Assembly (NCBI GenBank): GCA_937957685.1
Contig: CALGAO010000083.1
Span: 1-14,724 of the forward strand
DNA length: 14,724 nucleotides
Reading direction: 5' to 3'
Source of the DNA: an uncultured Paenibacillaceae bacterium
Lineage (GTDB): Bacteria; Bacillota; Bacilli; Paenibacillales; DA-C8
Notes under the pieces: generated by a model
What the model was told of the DNA's origin: nothing
The model's input: the letters and a program-made list of their open reading frames with translations, nothing else
Databases searched by the model: none
Part shown: piece by piece, positions 1-7,038 of the stretch
Layout: every line of letters begins with the position of its first letter
How positions within the stretch are numbered: the first letter of the stretch is position 1
Program-made: the position numbers and the translations under genes

Positions 1-159
1 TTCAATACGAACAAATGTACGATCAAGCTGCGTAATTTTCTCGATTCTGGCTGTCCAATCTATTGACAGAGGTCCAAAGAAATGAGGTTCTCCTCCGCTG
101 TCGCGACGACGGGAGCCCGGGATGATGTGTGCACTGTCGACGGTGCCCGCAGAAACAGA
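1..159 (-). other. Left edge: open minus frame without a start, possible gene fragment
   Basis: On the minus strand one frame is open from the stop at 160-162 to the left edge (53 codons) and reads in part HIIPGSRRRD and PHFFGPLSIDWTARIEKI, which looks more protein-like than chance frames here. It has no ATG, GTG or TTG, and I do not recognise the family. It may be a remnant, a gene with a rare start codon, or chance. Nothing else is evident in 1-158. Confidence 0.2.
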
Positions 160-339
160 TTAAGTTAAGATTTTAACTTCAGGACATGTTGGGAAGGTCG
201 ATTTTTACAAATGAAGTTAAAATGTTAACCACATTCCCCGTTTCCTGCAGGCAGACATCGGTTATGAAGTTGAAAATTTAACCACAAATGAAATTTGACC
301 TTGTTTTCCGCGGCGTTGAAGCCAAATTTTTAACTACAA
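159..339 (-). repeat. Four AT-rich 24-bp palindromic repeats at 52-53 bp spacing
   Basis: Units lie at 159-182, 211-234, 264-287 and 316-339, all in one orientation. Each contains a dyad close to GTTAAAATTTTAAC, centred at 170.5, 222.5, 275.5 and 327.5, so the spacings are 52, 53 and 52 bp, about five helical turns. Adjacent units match at 17-20 of 24 positions, and 12 positions are the same in all four. The ~28 bp between units are unrelated. The tract is far more AT-rich than the genes around it. Best read as an operator array for a dimeric DNA-binding protein; it lies downstream of the reductase and upstream of whatever is transcribed leftward beyond the edge. Confidence 0.7.
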
Positions 340-438
340 TTGAAACCCACTCCCACCACCAGCCACTGCGATGATAATGGGGCAATACACGCGCCCCACT
401 CCCCTCATCAACAACTGCGACGACCAACACAGTCTGGC

Positions 439-1593
439 TCAGTACACGTGACCCTTCACCAGTTCCCACTCATGAATCTCGTAGCTGCGAGCGCCTTCCA
501 CGATGTACGGGTCCTGCTCGACCCAGGAACGAACCTCCTCCTCGCTGCGCCCGATGTAGATGACGAGGCCGCCCCGGCCGTCGGTGAACCTGCCGTTGGC
601 GAACAGCCTGCCAAGGTTGCGCTGCTCCTCGAGGAAGGCCAGATGCCGGGCGCGGTGGATGCGGCTCTTCTCCTCATCCTTCATGTGCAGGAGCACGGCA
701 TAATATTTCCGCTCGGCGAGCCGGGCCCCCTGGTCGCGCAGGTAGGCATACATGCCGGACATATCCTTGTCGCCGTAGCCCGCCAGCTTCGCCTGCCGCA
801 GCAGGCGCTCGGTGATCGCGCCGATCGGCAGCTGCGCTCCTGCCGACTCCGCCATCTGCTGCACCAGCGTCATATCCTTGTGCAGCAGGTTCAGGGCGAA
901 GCCCGGCTCGAATTGATCCTTCTTCACGAACAGGGTGTAATGCCTGTCGTAAATGCGGCTCTGCGCGAAGCTTTGATTCAGGACCTCGTGGACGTCGTCC
1001 TTGGACAGCCCCAACCGGTCCGCCAGGTTCATCGCCTCGCTCGCCGCCTCCGTGTGAATGCCGACCATCAGCTGGTTGAGCAGCTTGACGATCGAGCCGC
1101 AGCCAACCTCGCCTACATGAAAGATATTCTTGCCCACCACCTCGAAGATCGGCCGCACCTGCTCGAACACTTCCCGATCACCGCCGACCATGACGGACAG
1201 CGTGCCGTGTTCCGCTCCGACCGTCCCGCCGCTGACCGGCGCATCCAGGAACTCCATTCCCGCCTCCTTCGCCGCGTCCGCGATCCTTCGGCCCAGCTCC
1301 GGACACACCGTGCTGAAGTCGATCAGGATGAGACCGCTCCGTCCATGCTGCACGAGGCCATCCGGGCCCAGGTAGACCTGCTCCACATCCGCGGGCATCG
1401 GCAGACAGGTCATGATCACGTCCACATGACTCGCCAGTTCCTGAAGCGCAAGGCCAACCTTGCCTCCCGCAGCGGCGAATGCCTCTTCCTTGCCCTTGCT
1501 TCGATTCAAGCCATATACCTCATACCCTGCCTGGACGAGATTCTTCGCCATCGGCAGCCCCATATTGCCCAATCCGACAAATGCCAGCTTCAT
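439..1593 (-). CDS. 3-hydroxyisobutyrate-dehydrogenase-family reductase fused to a YciI domain
   Basis: NAD(P)-dependent beta-hydroxyacid dehydrogenase in its first ~290 residues. FVGLGNMGLPMAKNL carries the dinucleotide-binding GLGNMG (7-12); Asn30-Arg31-Ser32 after the second strand suggests NADPH. DAPVSGG (117-123) is the substrate loop, and Lys170 in SIVKLLNQ is the catalytic lysine with Asn173 beside it. After KDMSGMYAYL, where most family members end, a second domain (about 296-380) begins KYYAVLLHMKD and shows the YciI pattern: His317 in RARHLAFLEEQ, GRFTDGRGGLVIY, and Asp361 in EQDPYIVEGA. Both domains look complete in one 384-residue frame. Next to glycerate kinase, a tartronate-semialdehyde reductase role is plausible, but other hydroxyacid substrates are possible. 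The role of the YciI part is unknown. Confidence 0.9.
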   Translation of the reverse strand: MKLAFVGLGNMGLPMAKNLVQAGYEVYGLNRSKGKEEAFAAAGGKVGLALQELASHVDVIMTCLPMPADVEQVYLGPDGLVQHGRSGLILIDFSTVCPELGRRIADAAKEAGMEFLDAPVSGGTVGAEHGTLSVMVGGDREVFEQVRPIFEVVGKNIFHVGEVGCGSIVKLLNQLMVGIHTEAASEAMNLADRLGLSKDDVHEVLNQSFAQSRIYDRHYTLFVKKDQFEPGFALNLLHKDMTLVQQMAESAGAQLPIGAITERLLRQAKLAGYGDKDMSGMYAYLRDQGARLAERKYYAVLLHMKDEEKSRIHRARHLAFLEEQRNLGRLFANGRFTDGRGGLVIYIGRSEEEVRSWVEQDPYIVEGARSYEIHEWELVKGHVY

Positions 1594-1600
1594 GCGATAA

Positions 1601-1606
1601 CCTCCT
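1601..1606 (-). promoter_or_regulatory. Ribosome binding site fixing the reductase start
   Basis: Minus-strand AGGAGG lies 7 nt before ATG 1593. The same frame is open to an ATG at 1701, but that has no such site and would add 36 residues ahead of the nucleotide-binding strand. Confidence 0.88.
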
Positions 1607-1983
1607 GATTGATTCATGTCAGTACGCCCCGTATCCAACCACGTCGCGGCGCAACGCAACCGGGAGCCGCGTTCTGTATCCATGACGAAGTTTTGCGCCA
1701 ACCTGAGGGAACGTATTCCAGCCAGTCAGACAATATCCTGCCAGGAACCCGCCGTCGCCTTTCTTCCGCAGTTTCCTGCAAATCAGCAACGTCCCGGATG
1801 GCTGTCCGAATGTTCAGCAGCGACCGACTGCGTTGCCGAACGATCGCAACCCTCGGAGAATGTCGATTCACTGACGAGACACCAGGCGGTGATCCCTGAA
1901 ATCCCGATTTCTCGCAGGTTCCGCTGCCGGAACCACGGTTACATATCGTGAAAAGACAATCTCCCTCATCCCATTAGCATTTG

Positions 1984-2025
1984 CAAAAAAACGAACAAAG
2001 ATTACCAAATCCATCTTCTTGTCGG
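1984..2025 (-). terminator. Possible weak terminator after glycerate kinase
   Basis: Minus strand: a poor hairpin (GATT/AATC, or ACA..AAGAT with ATCTTTGT carrying a 2-nt bulge) is followed closely by CGTTTTTTTG. The T run is good but the stem is weak and AT-rich, so termination here is uncertain. Confidence 0.3.
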
Positions 2026-2052
2026 GGCGGTGAAGCAGTCGTTCAACCGCTC
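2026..2052. repeat. 27-bp direct repeat, copy across the glycerate kinase stop codon
   Basis: These 27 bases are identical to 2169-2195 in the same orientation, 143 bp away; the flanking base differs on each side. In this copy the segment is read in a different frame, and its GGT-TGA supplies the last Gly and the stop. The internal copy encodes ERLNDCFTA, a normal part of the fold, so this copy is the likely duplicate. Confidence 0.9.
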
Positions 2053-3188
2053 AGTCCGCTCGCACGATGGATCAGCCTGGCTGCCTGACGGGCGCATTCA
2101 TGAAGATTGAACTTCGCATCGCGGATGCATTCCTCCAGGCTGGCGGGTCCTCGCACGATCGGGAAGCAGGCGGTGAAGCAGTCGTTCAACCGCTCGCTGC
2201 CGGGGCCCAGACTGCCGGAGATGAGGATCGCCGGCTTGCCCGCCGCCTGGGCCAGGCGCGCCACATGCATCGGCAGCTTGCCGTACAGCGTCTGCCCGTC
2301 GCTCCTGCCTTCCCCGGTGATGACCCAATCGGCCTCTGCGATGAGCCGGCTCAGTCCGGTCATCCGCTCGATCACCTGCGCGCCGGGAACCATGCTGCCG
2401 CCCAGCAGCATCAGGGCGAAGCCGAGCCCCCCTGCCGCCCCGGCGCCGGGCATGTCGCGGCACGCGCGCGCGAAGCCGGCTTCGGCCACATCGGCATAGG
2501 CGGCCATGGCTTGCTCGAGCGCCATCAGTTCCTCGCGTCCGGCGCCCTTCTGCGGCCCATACACGTAGGTGGCACCCCTCTCGCCGAGCAGCGGATTGGT
2601 CACATCGCAAGCGATCGTGATGCGACTGTCAGCGATCCGCGTATCCAGCCCCCCGACATCCACCCGCACCGCATCCGGCAGCTCGCGTCCGTATCCGTCC
2701 AGCCGTCTGCCGTCGGCAGATGCGAACCGCACGCCCAGCGCGCTCAGCATACCGAGCCCTCCGTCGTTCGTCGCGCTCCCGCCGAGCCCGATGACGAACG
2801 AGCGGATGCCGCGATCCAGCGCATCGCGGATCGCTTCCCCAAGCCCGCGCGTCGTCGTGCGCATCGGATTGCGCAGCTGCGGCGGCACCATCGTCAGGCC
2901 GCAGATGCTCGCGACCTCGATGACCGCCGTGCGCTCGCCATCCCGATCGATGATGCCATACATGGCGTCGACCGTCTCTCCCAGCGGGCCGGTCACCCGC
3001 ACGCTCGTCCGCTCACCCCCCGCAGCAGCCAGCAGCGCCTCCACAGTGCCTTCGCCGCCGTCCGCCATCGGGATGACGCGCGTCTCGCTCCCCGGAATCT
3101 CCTGCCGAATCGCCCGCGCGATGATGTCCCCCGCTTCCCTGGACGTCAAGCTCCCCTTGTACGAATCCGGCGCAATCACAAATTTCAC
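2043..3188 (-). CDS. glxK: Glycerate kinase (GlxK/GarK family)
   Basis: Phosphorylates D-glycerate, feeding it into lower glycolysis; GarK/GlxK-type enzymes mostly give 2-phosphoglycerate. Family landmarks are APDSYKGSLTS at the N-terminus, IPMADGGEGTVEALL, GLGGSATNDGGLGMLSALG and ITGEGRSDGQTLYGKLP. At 381 residues the length is normal. I chose GTG 3188, giving MKFVIAPDS with AAAGGAG 9 nt upstream; GTG 3194, two codons earlier, would lie only 3 nt from that site. The last residues (about 371-381, ending RASGLSG) and the stop codon fall at a 27-bp exact repeat of an internal segment of the same gene, read in another frame, so the extreme C-terminus may be recently altered. It has its own promoter and terminator context, apart from the importer. 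Confidence 0.95.
   Translation of the reverse strand: MKFVIAPDSYKGSLTSREAGDIIARAIRQEIPGSETRVIPMADGGEGTVEALLAAAGGERTSVRVTGPLGETVDAMYGIIDRDGERTAVIEVASICGLTMVPPQLRNPMRTTTRGLGEAIRDALDRGIRSFVIGLGGSATNDGGLGMLSALGVRFASADGRRLDGYGRELPDAVRVDVGGLDTRIADSRITIACDVTNPLLGERGATYVYGPQKGAGREELMALEQAMAAYADVAEAGFARACRDMPGAGAAGGLGFALMLLGGSMVPGAQVIERMTGLSRLIAEADWVITGEGRSDGQTLYGKLPMHVARLAQAAGKPAILISGSLGPGSERLNDCFTACFPIVRGPASLEECIRDAKFNLHECARQAARLIHRASGLSG
2169..2195. repeat. 27-bp direct repeat, internal (probably original) copy
   Basis: Exact partner of 2026-2052. On the minus strand it encodes ERLNDCFTA in the C-terminal third of glycerate kinase, where relatives have a segment of similar length, so it is probably the source copy. 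Confidence 0.9.
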
Positions 3189-3197
3189 CTTCACCTG

Positions 3198-3204
3198 CTC
3201 CTTT
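3198..3204 (-). promoter_or_regulatory. Ribosome binding site deciding the glycerate kinase start
   Basis: Minus-strand AAAGGAG is 3 nt from GTG 3194 and 9 nt from GTG 3188. The 9-nt spacing and the family N-terminus both favour 3188. Confidence 0.6.
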
Positions 3205-3289
3205 CCGCCATCATGCGATGTTACCGTCCATCACCAAGCTCCACATGCCGCACATGGCACAAGCTCTCCATCCCTAACCGCTTATCTTC

Positions 3290-3319
3290 ATCATAATACA
3301 GGCGGGAAAAATAAAACAA
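3290..3319 (-). promoter_or_regulatory. Probable SigA-type promoter of the glycerate kinase gene
   Basis: Minus-strand TTGTTT (3314-3319) and TATGAT (3290-3295) are separated by 18 nt, right after the permease terminator and about 100 nt before the kinase start. A weak cre-like core (AAGCGGTTA, within 3273-3286) lies just downstream of the -10 box, but its outer positions do not match. Confidence 0.5.
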
Positions 3320-3345
3320 TCGAGGCGCACCAAAGCCACATACAG

Positions 3346-3380
3346 AAAAAGACATCGACCACCCACCGATGGTCGATGTC
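3346..3380 (-). terminator. Strong intrinsic terminator after the permease operon
   Basis: GACATCGACCA pairs perfectly with TGGTCGATGTC (11 bp, 8-nt loop, 3351-3380) and the minus strand then reads TTTTTC. It closes the importer unit and isolates the glycerate kinase gene. Confidence 0.92.
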
Positions 3381-3416
3381 CCTGATCAACGGACATGTAT
3401 CTGCGTAACCCTTCAA

Positions 3417-4301
3417 TCAACCCTTCACCGCGCCAAACATGATCCCCTTGATAAAGTACTTCTGGAAGAACGGATAGGCGAGCAGGATCGGCAGCGAGCC
3501 GATGACGGCGATCGCCATCTTCACCGTATCCCTCGGCATCTGCGCCATGGCAGAATTGGAATTGGCCTGCAGATTCGACTGGATGAACTGGATGTCCTGC
3601 ATGATCCGCTGCAGCATGTTCTGGATGCTGTACAGCTTCGGATTGGTGATATAGATCATGCCCGTCTGCCAGTCGTTCCAGTACCAGATCGCCGTGAACA
3701 GCCCGATCACCGCCAGGATCGGCGTGGAGGTCGGGATGATGATGCTCCACAGGATCCGGTACTCGCTCGCGCCGTCGATCTGCGCCGATTCGATCAGATC
3801 CTTGGACATGGAGCCCTGCAGGAAGACGCGCATCATCATGATATAGTAGCCGTTCGTCAGCACACCGGCGAAGATCAGCGCCCAGATCGTGTTCTTCAGC
3901 CCCAGATACTTCGCATACACGAGATACGAAGGGATCATCCCGCCGTGGAACAGCATCGAGAAGAACACGAGGAACAGGATCAGGGTGCGATGCGGCGTCT
4001 CGGCGCGAGCCAGCGGATAAGCCATGAGCAGGGTGATGATCAGGCCGAGCGTGGTGCCGAACACCGTCACGAAGACCGTTACCCCGTAGGCCCTCAGAAT
4101 ATCCGTTCCCCGGGCGAACAGGTAGTCATAGGCAGCCGTGCTGAACTCCTGCGGCCAGAAGGAATACCCTTGTCTGATGATGGCATTCTGATCGGTCAAC
4201 GAAGCCGAGATCAGCAGGATGAACGGAATGATACAGGCTGCGCTCAGTGCAATCAGGGAGATATGGCTGACCCATGTCAGGACAGGACTCTCATGCTTCA
4301 T
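3417..4301 (-). CDS. ABC sugar importer permease, YtcP/LplC type
   Basis: Second channel subunit, 294 residues with about six membrane segments; the first is SLIALSAACIIPFILLIS. The EAA loop reads DLIESAQIDGASEYRILW with the usual IPTSTP after it, and the C-terminus FFQKYFIKGIMFGAVKG is the family norm. The start ATG at 4301 has GAGGAGG 8 nt upstream, and that site shares its TGA with the stop of the preceding permease, so the two are made together. A strong hairpin terminator lies about 35 nt after the stop, marking the end of the importer operon. Confidence 0.95.
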   Translation of the reverse strand: MKHESPVLTWVSHISLIALSAACIIPFILLISASLTDQNAIIRQGYSFWPQEFSTAAYDYLFARGTDILRAYGVTVFVTVFGTTLGLIITLLMAYPLARAETPHRTLILFLVFFSMLFHGGMIPSYLVYAKYLGLKNTIWALIFAGVLTNGYYIMMMRVFLQGSMSKDLIESAQIDGASEYRILWSIIIPTSTPILAVIGLFTAIWYWNDWQTGMIYITNPKLYSIQNMLQRIMQDIQFIQSNLQANSNSAMAQMPRDTVKMAIAVIGSLPILLAYPFFQKYFIKGIMFGAVKG

Positions 4302-4314
4302 GCTGCTAACCTCC

Positions 4315-5280
4315 TCAGAACAATGCGTTTTCCCGGTCCTTGCGGCGAACCAGATAGTTGACGGTCAAGACCAGGATGAATCCCACGATCGATTGATAGA
4401 CGCCGGCGGCAGTCGACATGCCGAGGTTCCCGCTTCCTGTCAATCCGTTGAACACATACGTATCGATCGTTGCCGTCGTCGAGAACAGTATCCCCGAGTT
4501 AAGCGTGACCTGATAGAACAGACCGAAGTCGGAGTAGAAGATGCGTCCCAGCTGGAGCATCGCCATCATGATGATGACCGGCACCACGATCGGCAGCGTG
4601 ATGTACCAGATCTGCTGAAGGCGGCTTGCCCCGTCCAGTTTCGCGGCTTCATAATACTCATCGTTGATGCCAAGCAGTGCGGCGAAATACACGATGCTGC
4701 CGTACCCGACGCGCTTCCACAGATCGACCAGCGTCAGGATATAGGGCCAATATTTCGGCTCGGTGTACCAATAGATATCCTCCTCCACGCCCAGCATCGG
4801 GAGGATCGCCCGATTGATGAATCCGTTGTCCACGCTCAGGAACGCGAACACCAGATAGCTGACGATGACCCAGGAGATCAGATGCGGCATGGAGATAATC
4901 GCCTGATAGGAACGAAGCAAAAATTTGTTCTTCACTTCGTTCAACATGAGGGCGACGATAAAGGAAAATACTGTCCCGAGCACAAGAAACACCAGGTTAT
5001 ACAGGATCGTATTCCGCGTGATGATATAAGCGTTGTTGGACGCAAACAGGAACTCGAAGTTCTTGAAGCCTACCCAGTCGCTGGCGAAGATCCCCTTGGC
5101 GAAATTGACTTCCTTGAACGCGATGACGATCCCGAACATCGGCAGGTAATTGTTGATCAGGAGATAGATCAGGCCGGGGATCATCATGATCAGAAGCGGA
5201 TGGTACCTCCGGTAGTCGTACTTCCGCTTTCTCTTCTTCGGCGCCGGCAAGGCCGCTGATTCTGATGGTAACTGACTCAT
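4315..5280 (-). CDS. ABC sugar importer permease, LplB type
   Basis: First of two inner-membrane subunits that form the import channel for the ligand of the 8905-10488 lipoprotein. The 321 residues start with a polar, basic cytoplasmic tail (KKRKRKYDYRRYH) and continue with about six membrane segments, beginning LLIMMIPGLIYLLI. The EAA loop that contacts the ATPase reads EYYEAAKLDGASRLQQIW followed by ITLPI. NNYLPMFGIVIAFKEVN near the N-terminus is characteristic of the LplB branch that works with DUF3502-type binding proteins. Its stop codon overlaps the ribosome site of the next permease. No ATP-binding subunit is encoded here; a multitask MsmX-like ATPase elsewhere is typical (family knowledge). 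Confidence 0.95.
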   Translation of the reverse strand: MSQLPSESAALPAPKKRKRKYDYRRYHPLLIMMIPGLIYLLINNYLPMFGIVIAFKEVNFAKGIFASDWVGFKNFEFLFASNNAYIITRNTILYNLVFLVLGTVFSFIVALMLNEVKNKFLLRSYQAIISMPHLISWVIVSYLVFAFLSVDNGFINRAILPMLGVEEDIYWYTEPKYWPYILTLVDLWKRVGYGSIVYFAALLGINDEYYEAAKLDGASRLQQIWYITLPIVVPVIIMMAMLQLGRIFYSDFGLFYQVTLNSGILFSTTATIDTYVFNGLTGSGNLGMSTAAGVYQSIVGFILVLTVNYLVRRKDRENALF

Positions 5281-5284
5281 GTGC

Positions 5285-5296
5285 GATCACATCCTT
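5285..5296 (-). promoter_or_regulatory. Extended ribosome binding site of the first permease
   Basis: AAGGATGTGATC matches 11 of 12 bases of the full anti-Shine-Dalgarno complement AAGGAGGTGATC and ends 4 nt before ATG 5280. The unusually long pairing supports this start. Confidence 0.7.
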
Positions 5297-5320
5297 GTCA
5301 TCTGCTTGTGGGCTTATATA

Positions 5321-5389
5321 GCTATCATAAAAATTCGCCCTCGGGCCAACTACTGTTCAGCCGACTTCTTGAATGATACTTTGCCGACC
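5321..5389 (-). promoter_or_regulatory. Promoter of the permease operon: same three-unit module
   Basis: On the minus strand, units start at 5389 (GGTCGGCAAAG), 5366 (AGTCGGCTGAAC) and 5343 (CGAGGGCGAA, degenerate). The -10 box TATGAT (5324-5329) sits 60 nt from the module start, the same distance as in the binding-protein promoter. The two modules align without gaps at about 38 of 57 positions, sharing GGTCGG, ATTCA, AAGTCG and AGTTGG. The -35 region (TAGTTG) is again non-consensus, which suggests activator dependence. Confidence 0.65.
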
Positions 5390-5398
5390 AGTTGCAAG

Positions 5399-5424
5399 AA
5401 AAAACGAATCCAACAGGATTCGTT
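5399..5424 (-). terminator. Strong intrinsic terminator after the response regulator
   Basis: AACGAATCC and GGATTCGTT form a perfect 9-bp stem around a TGTT loop on the minus strand, running into TTTTTT (the first two Ts also close the stem). It begins 9 nt after the regulator stop codon and separates regulator from permease transcription. Confidence 0.92.
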
Positions 5425-5433
5425 CCGCTGCTC

Positions 5434-7038
5434 TCATATCTTTCTGAACTGATTCCGGTAATCCGTCGGACCGATGCCGACATGCTTCTTGAAGATTCGG
5501 GCAAAGTGGGAAAAGTTCGTGTAACCTACGGATGTGGCGACCGCGCTGACCGGAATATTCGTCTGCCGGAGCAGCTCCTTGGCCTTGCGGATCCTGGCCG
5601 CCAGCACGTAATCGGAGATCGAATAGCCGGTTTCCCGCTTGAAGATCCGGGACAGATAATCGGGATTCAGGAACACATCGTTCGCGATCGAGTCCCGCGA
5701 CAAGTCCTGGTCAAGATGCGTGTCGATGTAACGCTTCACCTGCTGCACGACAGATTCGGTCTCCTCCAGGGCCCGGGTATGCACGATGGCCTTGTCCAGC
5801 GCGTGGTCGATCCATGCGATCAGCCCATCCAGGGATTGTCCGGCCAGCTCAGCCAGTTGCCTTGAAGCATCATCGCCATAGAGCTGATGAGCCTGAATGC
5901 CAATCATATTCAGATAGGAAAACAGCGCTTGCATAAAATCCTGATGGAAGCGATGCAGAATTGGCGCATTGATCCGCTGCTCGCGCACCAGTCCATCCAG
6001 GAAATGCTTCACTTCCCGCATGACCGCATCCCTCGTGCCAGACTTGAGCAGCGTAATCCAGAGGCTCATGTCCGGCATCTCCACCATGGCCGATCCATCA
6101 ACACGATCCTCATAAAGGAAGGTCCTGTTGTAAAAGGCCACATTGTCGCGGTCCTGCTGCCGCAGGCTGGCCACCATGTCCGCGACACACGGCGTTTCCA
6201 CCGGCTTCCCGACATAACAGGACAGATCGCAGTAGAAATACCGATTGCCCGATTCAATGTACTGGTTGCAGGATTCCACGATCTGTGGATCGAGGCTTTC
6301 TTCTATCCTGCTGTCGTATTCATAGATGCCCAGGATCTCCCCATGATCGAGATAGAAGAAGATCCCGTTTCGTTGCTCTCCGAGTATCACTTCCTCCGCG
6401 GTTTTCTTGAGCGCGTATTCCATGATCCGCTCATCGCGGCGGCTGAGGGGCTTGTGCCATTTTTTCACGGTGATCAGGATGGGGAGGAACGTCGAACCTT
6501 CCAGTATGGGCAACTGACGGGATTCCGCCTCCTTCAGGATGTCGGACCGGTTGCCCGGAATCGTATGCGTGATCAGATCCAGCCAGAAGCGCTCGATGAT
6601 CACGGTCTTGTGTTTCATCCACAGCAGATGGGACTGCCTGATGCGGCTTAATTCGCTGTTCTGGTCGATGATATCCTGGGCTCTTCGGATGACCTTCTCC
6701 AGGTCGCTGGCAAGCACCGGCTTCAGCAGATAGTCCAGGATCCCGAGCTGGATCGCTTCTTTCGCATATCGGAAATCCGCATGGCTCGTCAGGAAGATGC
6801 TGACGATGTTCGGGTCATGCTCTCTCACCCAGGAGAGCAGCTCCAGCCCGCTGCCCTGGGGCATTTCGATATCGCACAGGATGATGTCGATCTTCTCACG
6901 CAGGATGATGTCCCTGGCCTGATTCAGGCTGAAAGCCGTATACAGCCGTGAGATATCCAGCTTCTCCAGATCCAGATCGCTCTTGACTCCCTCGATGGCA
7001 TGGACCTCATCGTCCACCAGCAGCAAATGATAGCTCAT
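5434..7038 (-). CDS. YesN-type response regulator with AraC DNA-binding domain
   Basis: Partner of the overlapping kinase and likely activator of the importer genes. The receiver (1-120) has the acidic pair DD at 9-10, phospho-acceptor Asp56 in ILCDIEMP, Thr84 in FLTSHADF and Lys106 in DYLLKPV, so it looks fully functional. A ~300-residue middle region of the YesN kind follows. The C-terminal ~105 residues (about 430-534) are two AraC helix-turn-helix motifs, with DSIANDVFLNPDYLSRIFK and VATSVGYTNFSHFARIFKK. GGAGGTCACAAC precedes the ATG, and the 4-nt overlap with the kinase stop ties the two proteins together. The direct 23-bp units at 5321-5389 and 10522-10590 are the most likely binding sites (inference). 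A strong terminator follows the stop. Confidence 0.96.
   Translation of the reverse strand: MSYHLLLVDDEVHAIEGVKSDLDLEKLDISRLYTAFSLNQARDIILREKIDIILCDIEMPQGSGLELLSWVREHDPNIVSIFLTSHADFRYAKEAIQLGILDYLLKPVLASDLEKVIRRAQDIIDQNSELSRIRQSHLLWMKHKTVIIERFWLDLITHTIPGNRSDILKEAESRQLPILEGSTFLPILITVKKWHKPLSRRDERIMEYALKKTAEEVILGEQRNGIFFYLDHGEILGIYEYDSRIEESLDPQIVESCNQYIESGNRYFYCDLSCYVGKPVETPCVADMVASLRQQDRDNVAFYNRTFLYEDRVDGSAMVEMPDMSLWITLLKSGTRDAVMREVKHFLDGLVREQRINAPILHRFHQDFMQALFSYLNMIGIQAHQLYGDDASRQLAELAGQSLDGLIAWIDHALDKAIVHTRALEETESVVQQVKRYIDTHLDQDLSRDSIANDVFLNPDYLSRIFKRETGYSISDYVLAARIRKAKELLRQTNIPVSAVATSVGYTNFSHFARIFKKHVGIGPTDYRNQFRKI

Larger units (their letters stand above)
1594..2025. other. Long intergenic region between glycerate kinase and the reductase
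   Basis: About 430 nt without a convincing gene. Short open frames exist on both strands (for example minus 1614-1871, rich in Arg) but lack ribosome sites and family features. Two dyads stand out: GAAATC-CC-GATTTC (1898-1911) and the perfect 7-bp hairpin GGTTCCG/CGGAACC with a 4-nt loop (1917-1934), neither followed by a T run. No clear -35/-10 pair for the reductase was found, and no riboswitch class was recognised. Confidence 0.5.

Noticed and set aside
159..339. Reading the four spaced repeats as a CRISPR array
   Set aside because: Copies differ at 4-7 of 24 positions between neighbours, the 52-53 bp period is short for repeat plus spacer, and no cas gene is present. Near-exact helical phasing and internal dyads fit operators better, although a decayed array is not excluded.
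379..397. GGGGC/GCCCC hairpin as terminator of the reductase gene
   Set aside because: Only a 5-bp stem with a 9-nt loop and followed by ATTATC rather than a T run; too weak to call.
278..469. 63-codon minus-strand open frame overlapping the end of the reductase
   Set aside because: It overlaps the reductase's coding end and runs through the palindrome repeats, with no motif.
340..1608. 422-codon plus-strand open frame
   Set aside because: It is the antisense shadow of the reductase-YciI gene; the product is rich in His, Arg and Leu with no family motif, and the minus frame has clear catalytic motifs and a ribosome site.
1594..1701. Start of the reductase at ATG 1701
   Set aside because: It would place 36 unrelated residues before the nucleotide-binding strand, while ATG 1593 has AGGAGG 7 nt upstream.
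1614..1871. 85-codon minus-strand open frame between glycerate kinase and the reductase
   Set aside because: Arg-rich, no family resemblance, no convincing ribosome site; treated as chance.
1917..1934. 7-bp GGTTCCG/CGGAACC hairpin as a terminator
   Set aside because: No T run on either strand after the stem.
2067..3296. Long plus-strand open frame opposite glycerate kinase
   Set aside because: Shadow frame of GC-rich codons with Arg/His-rich content and no recognisable domain.
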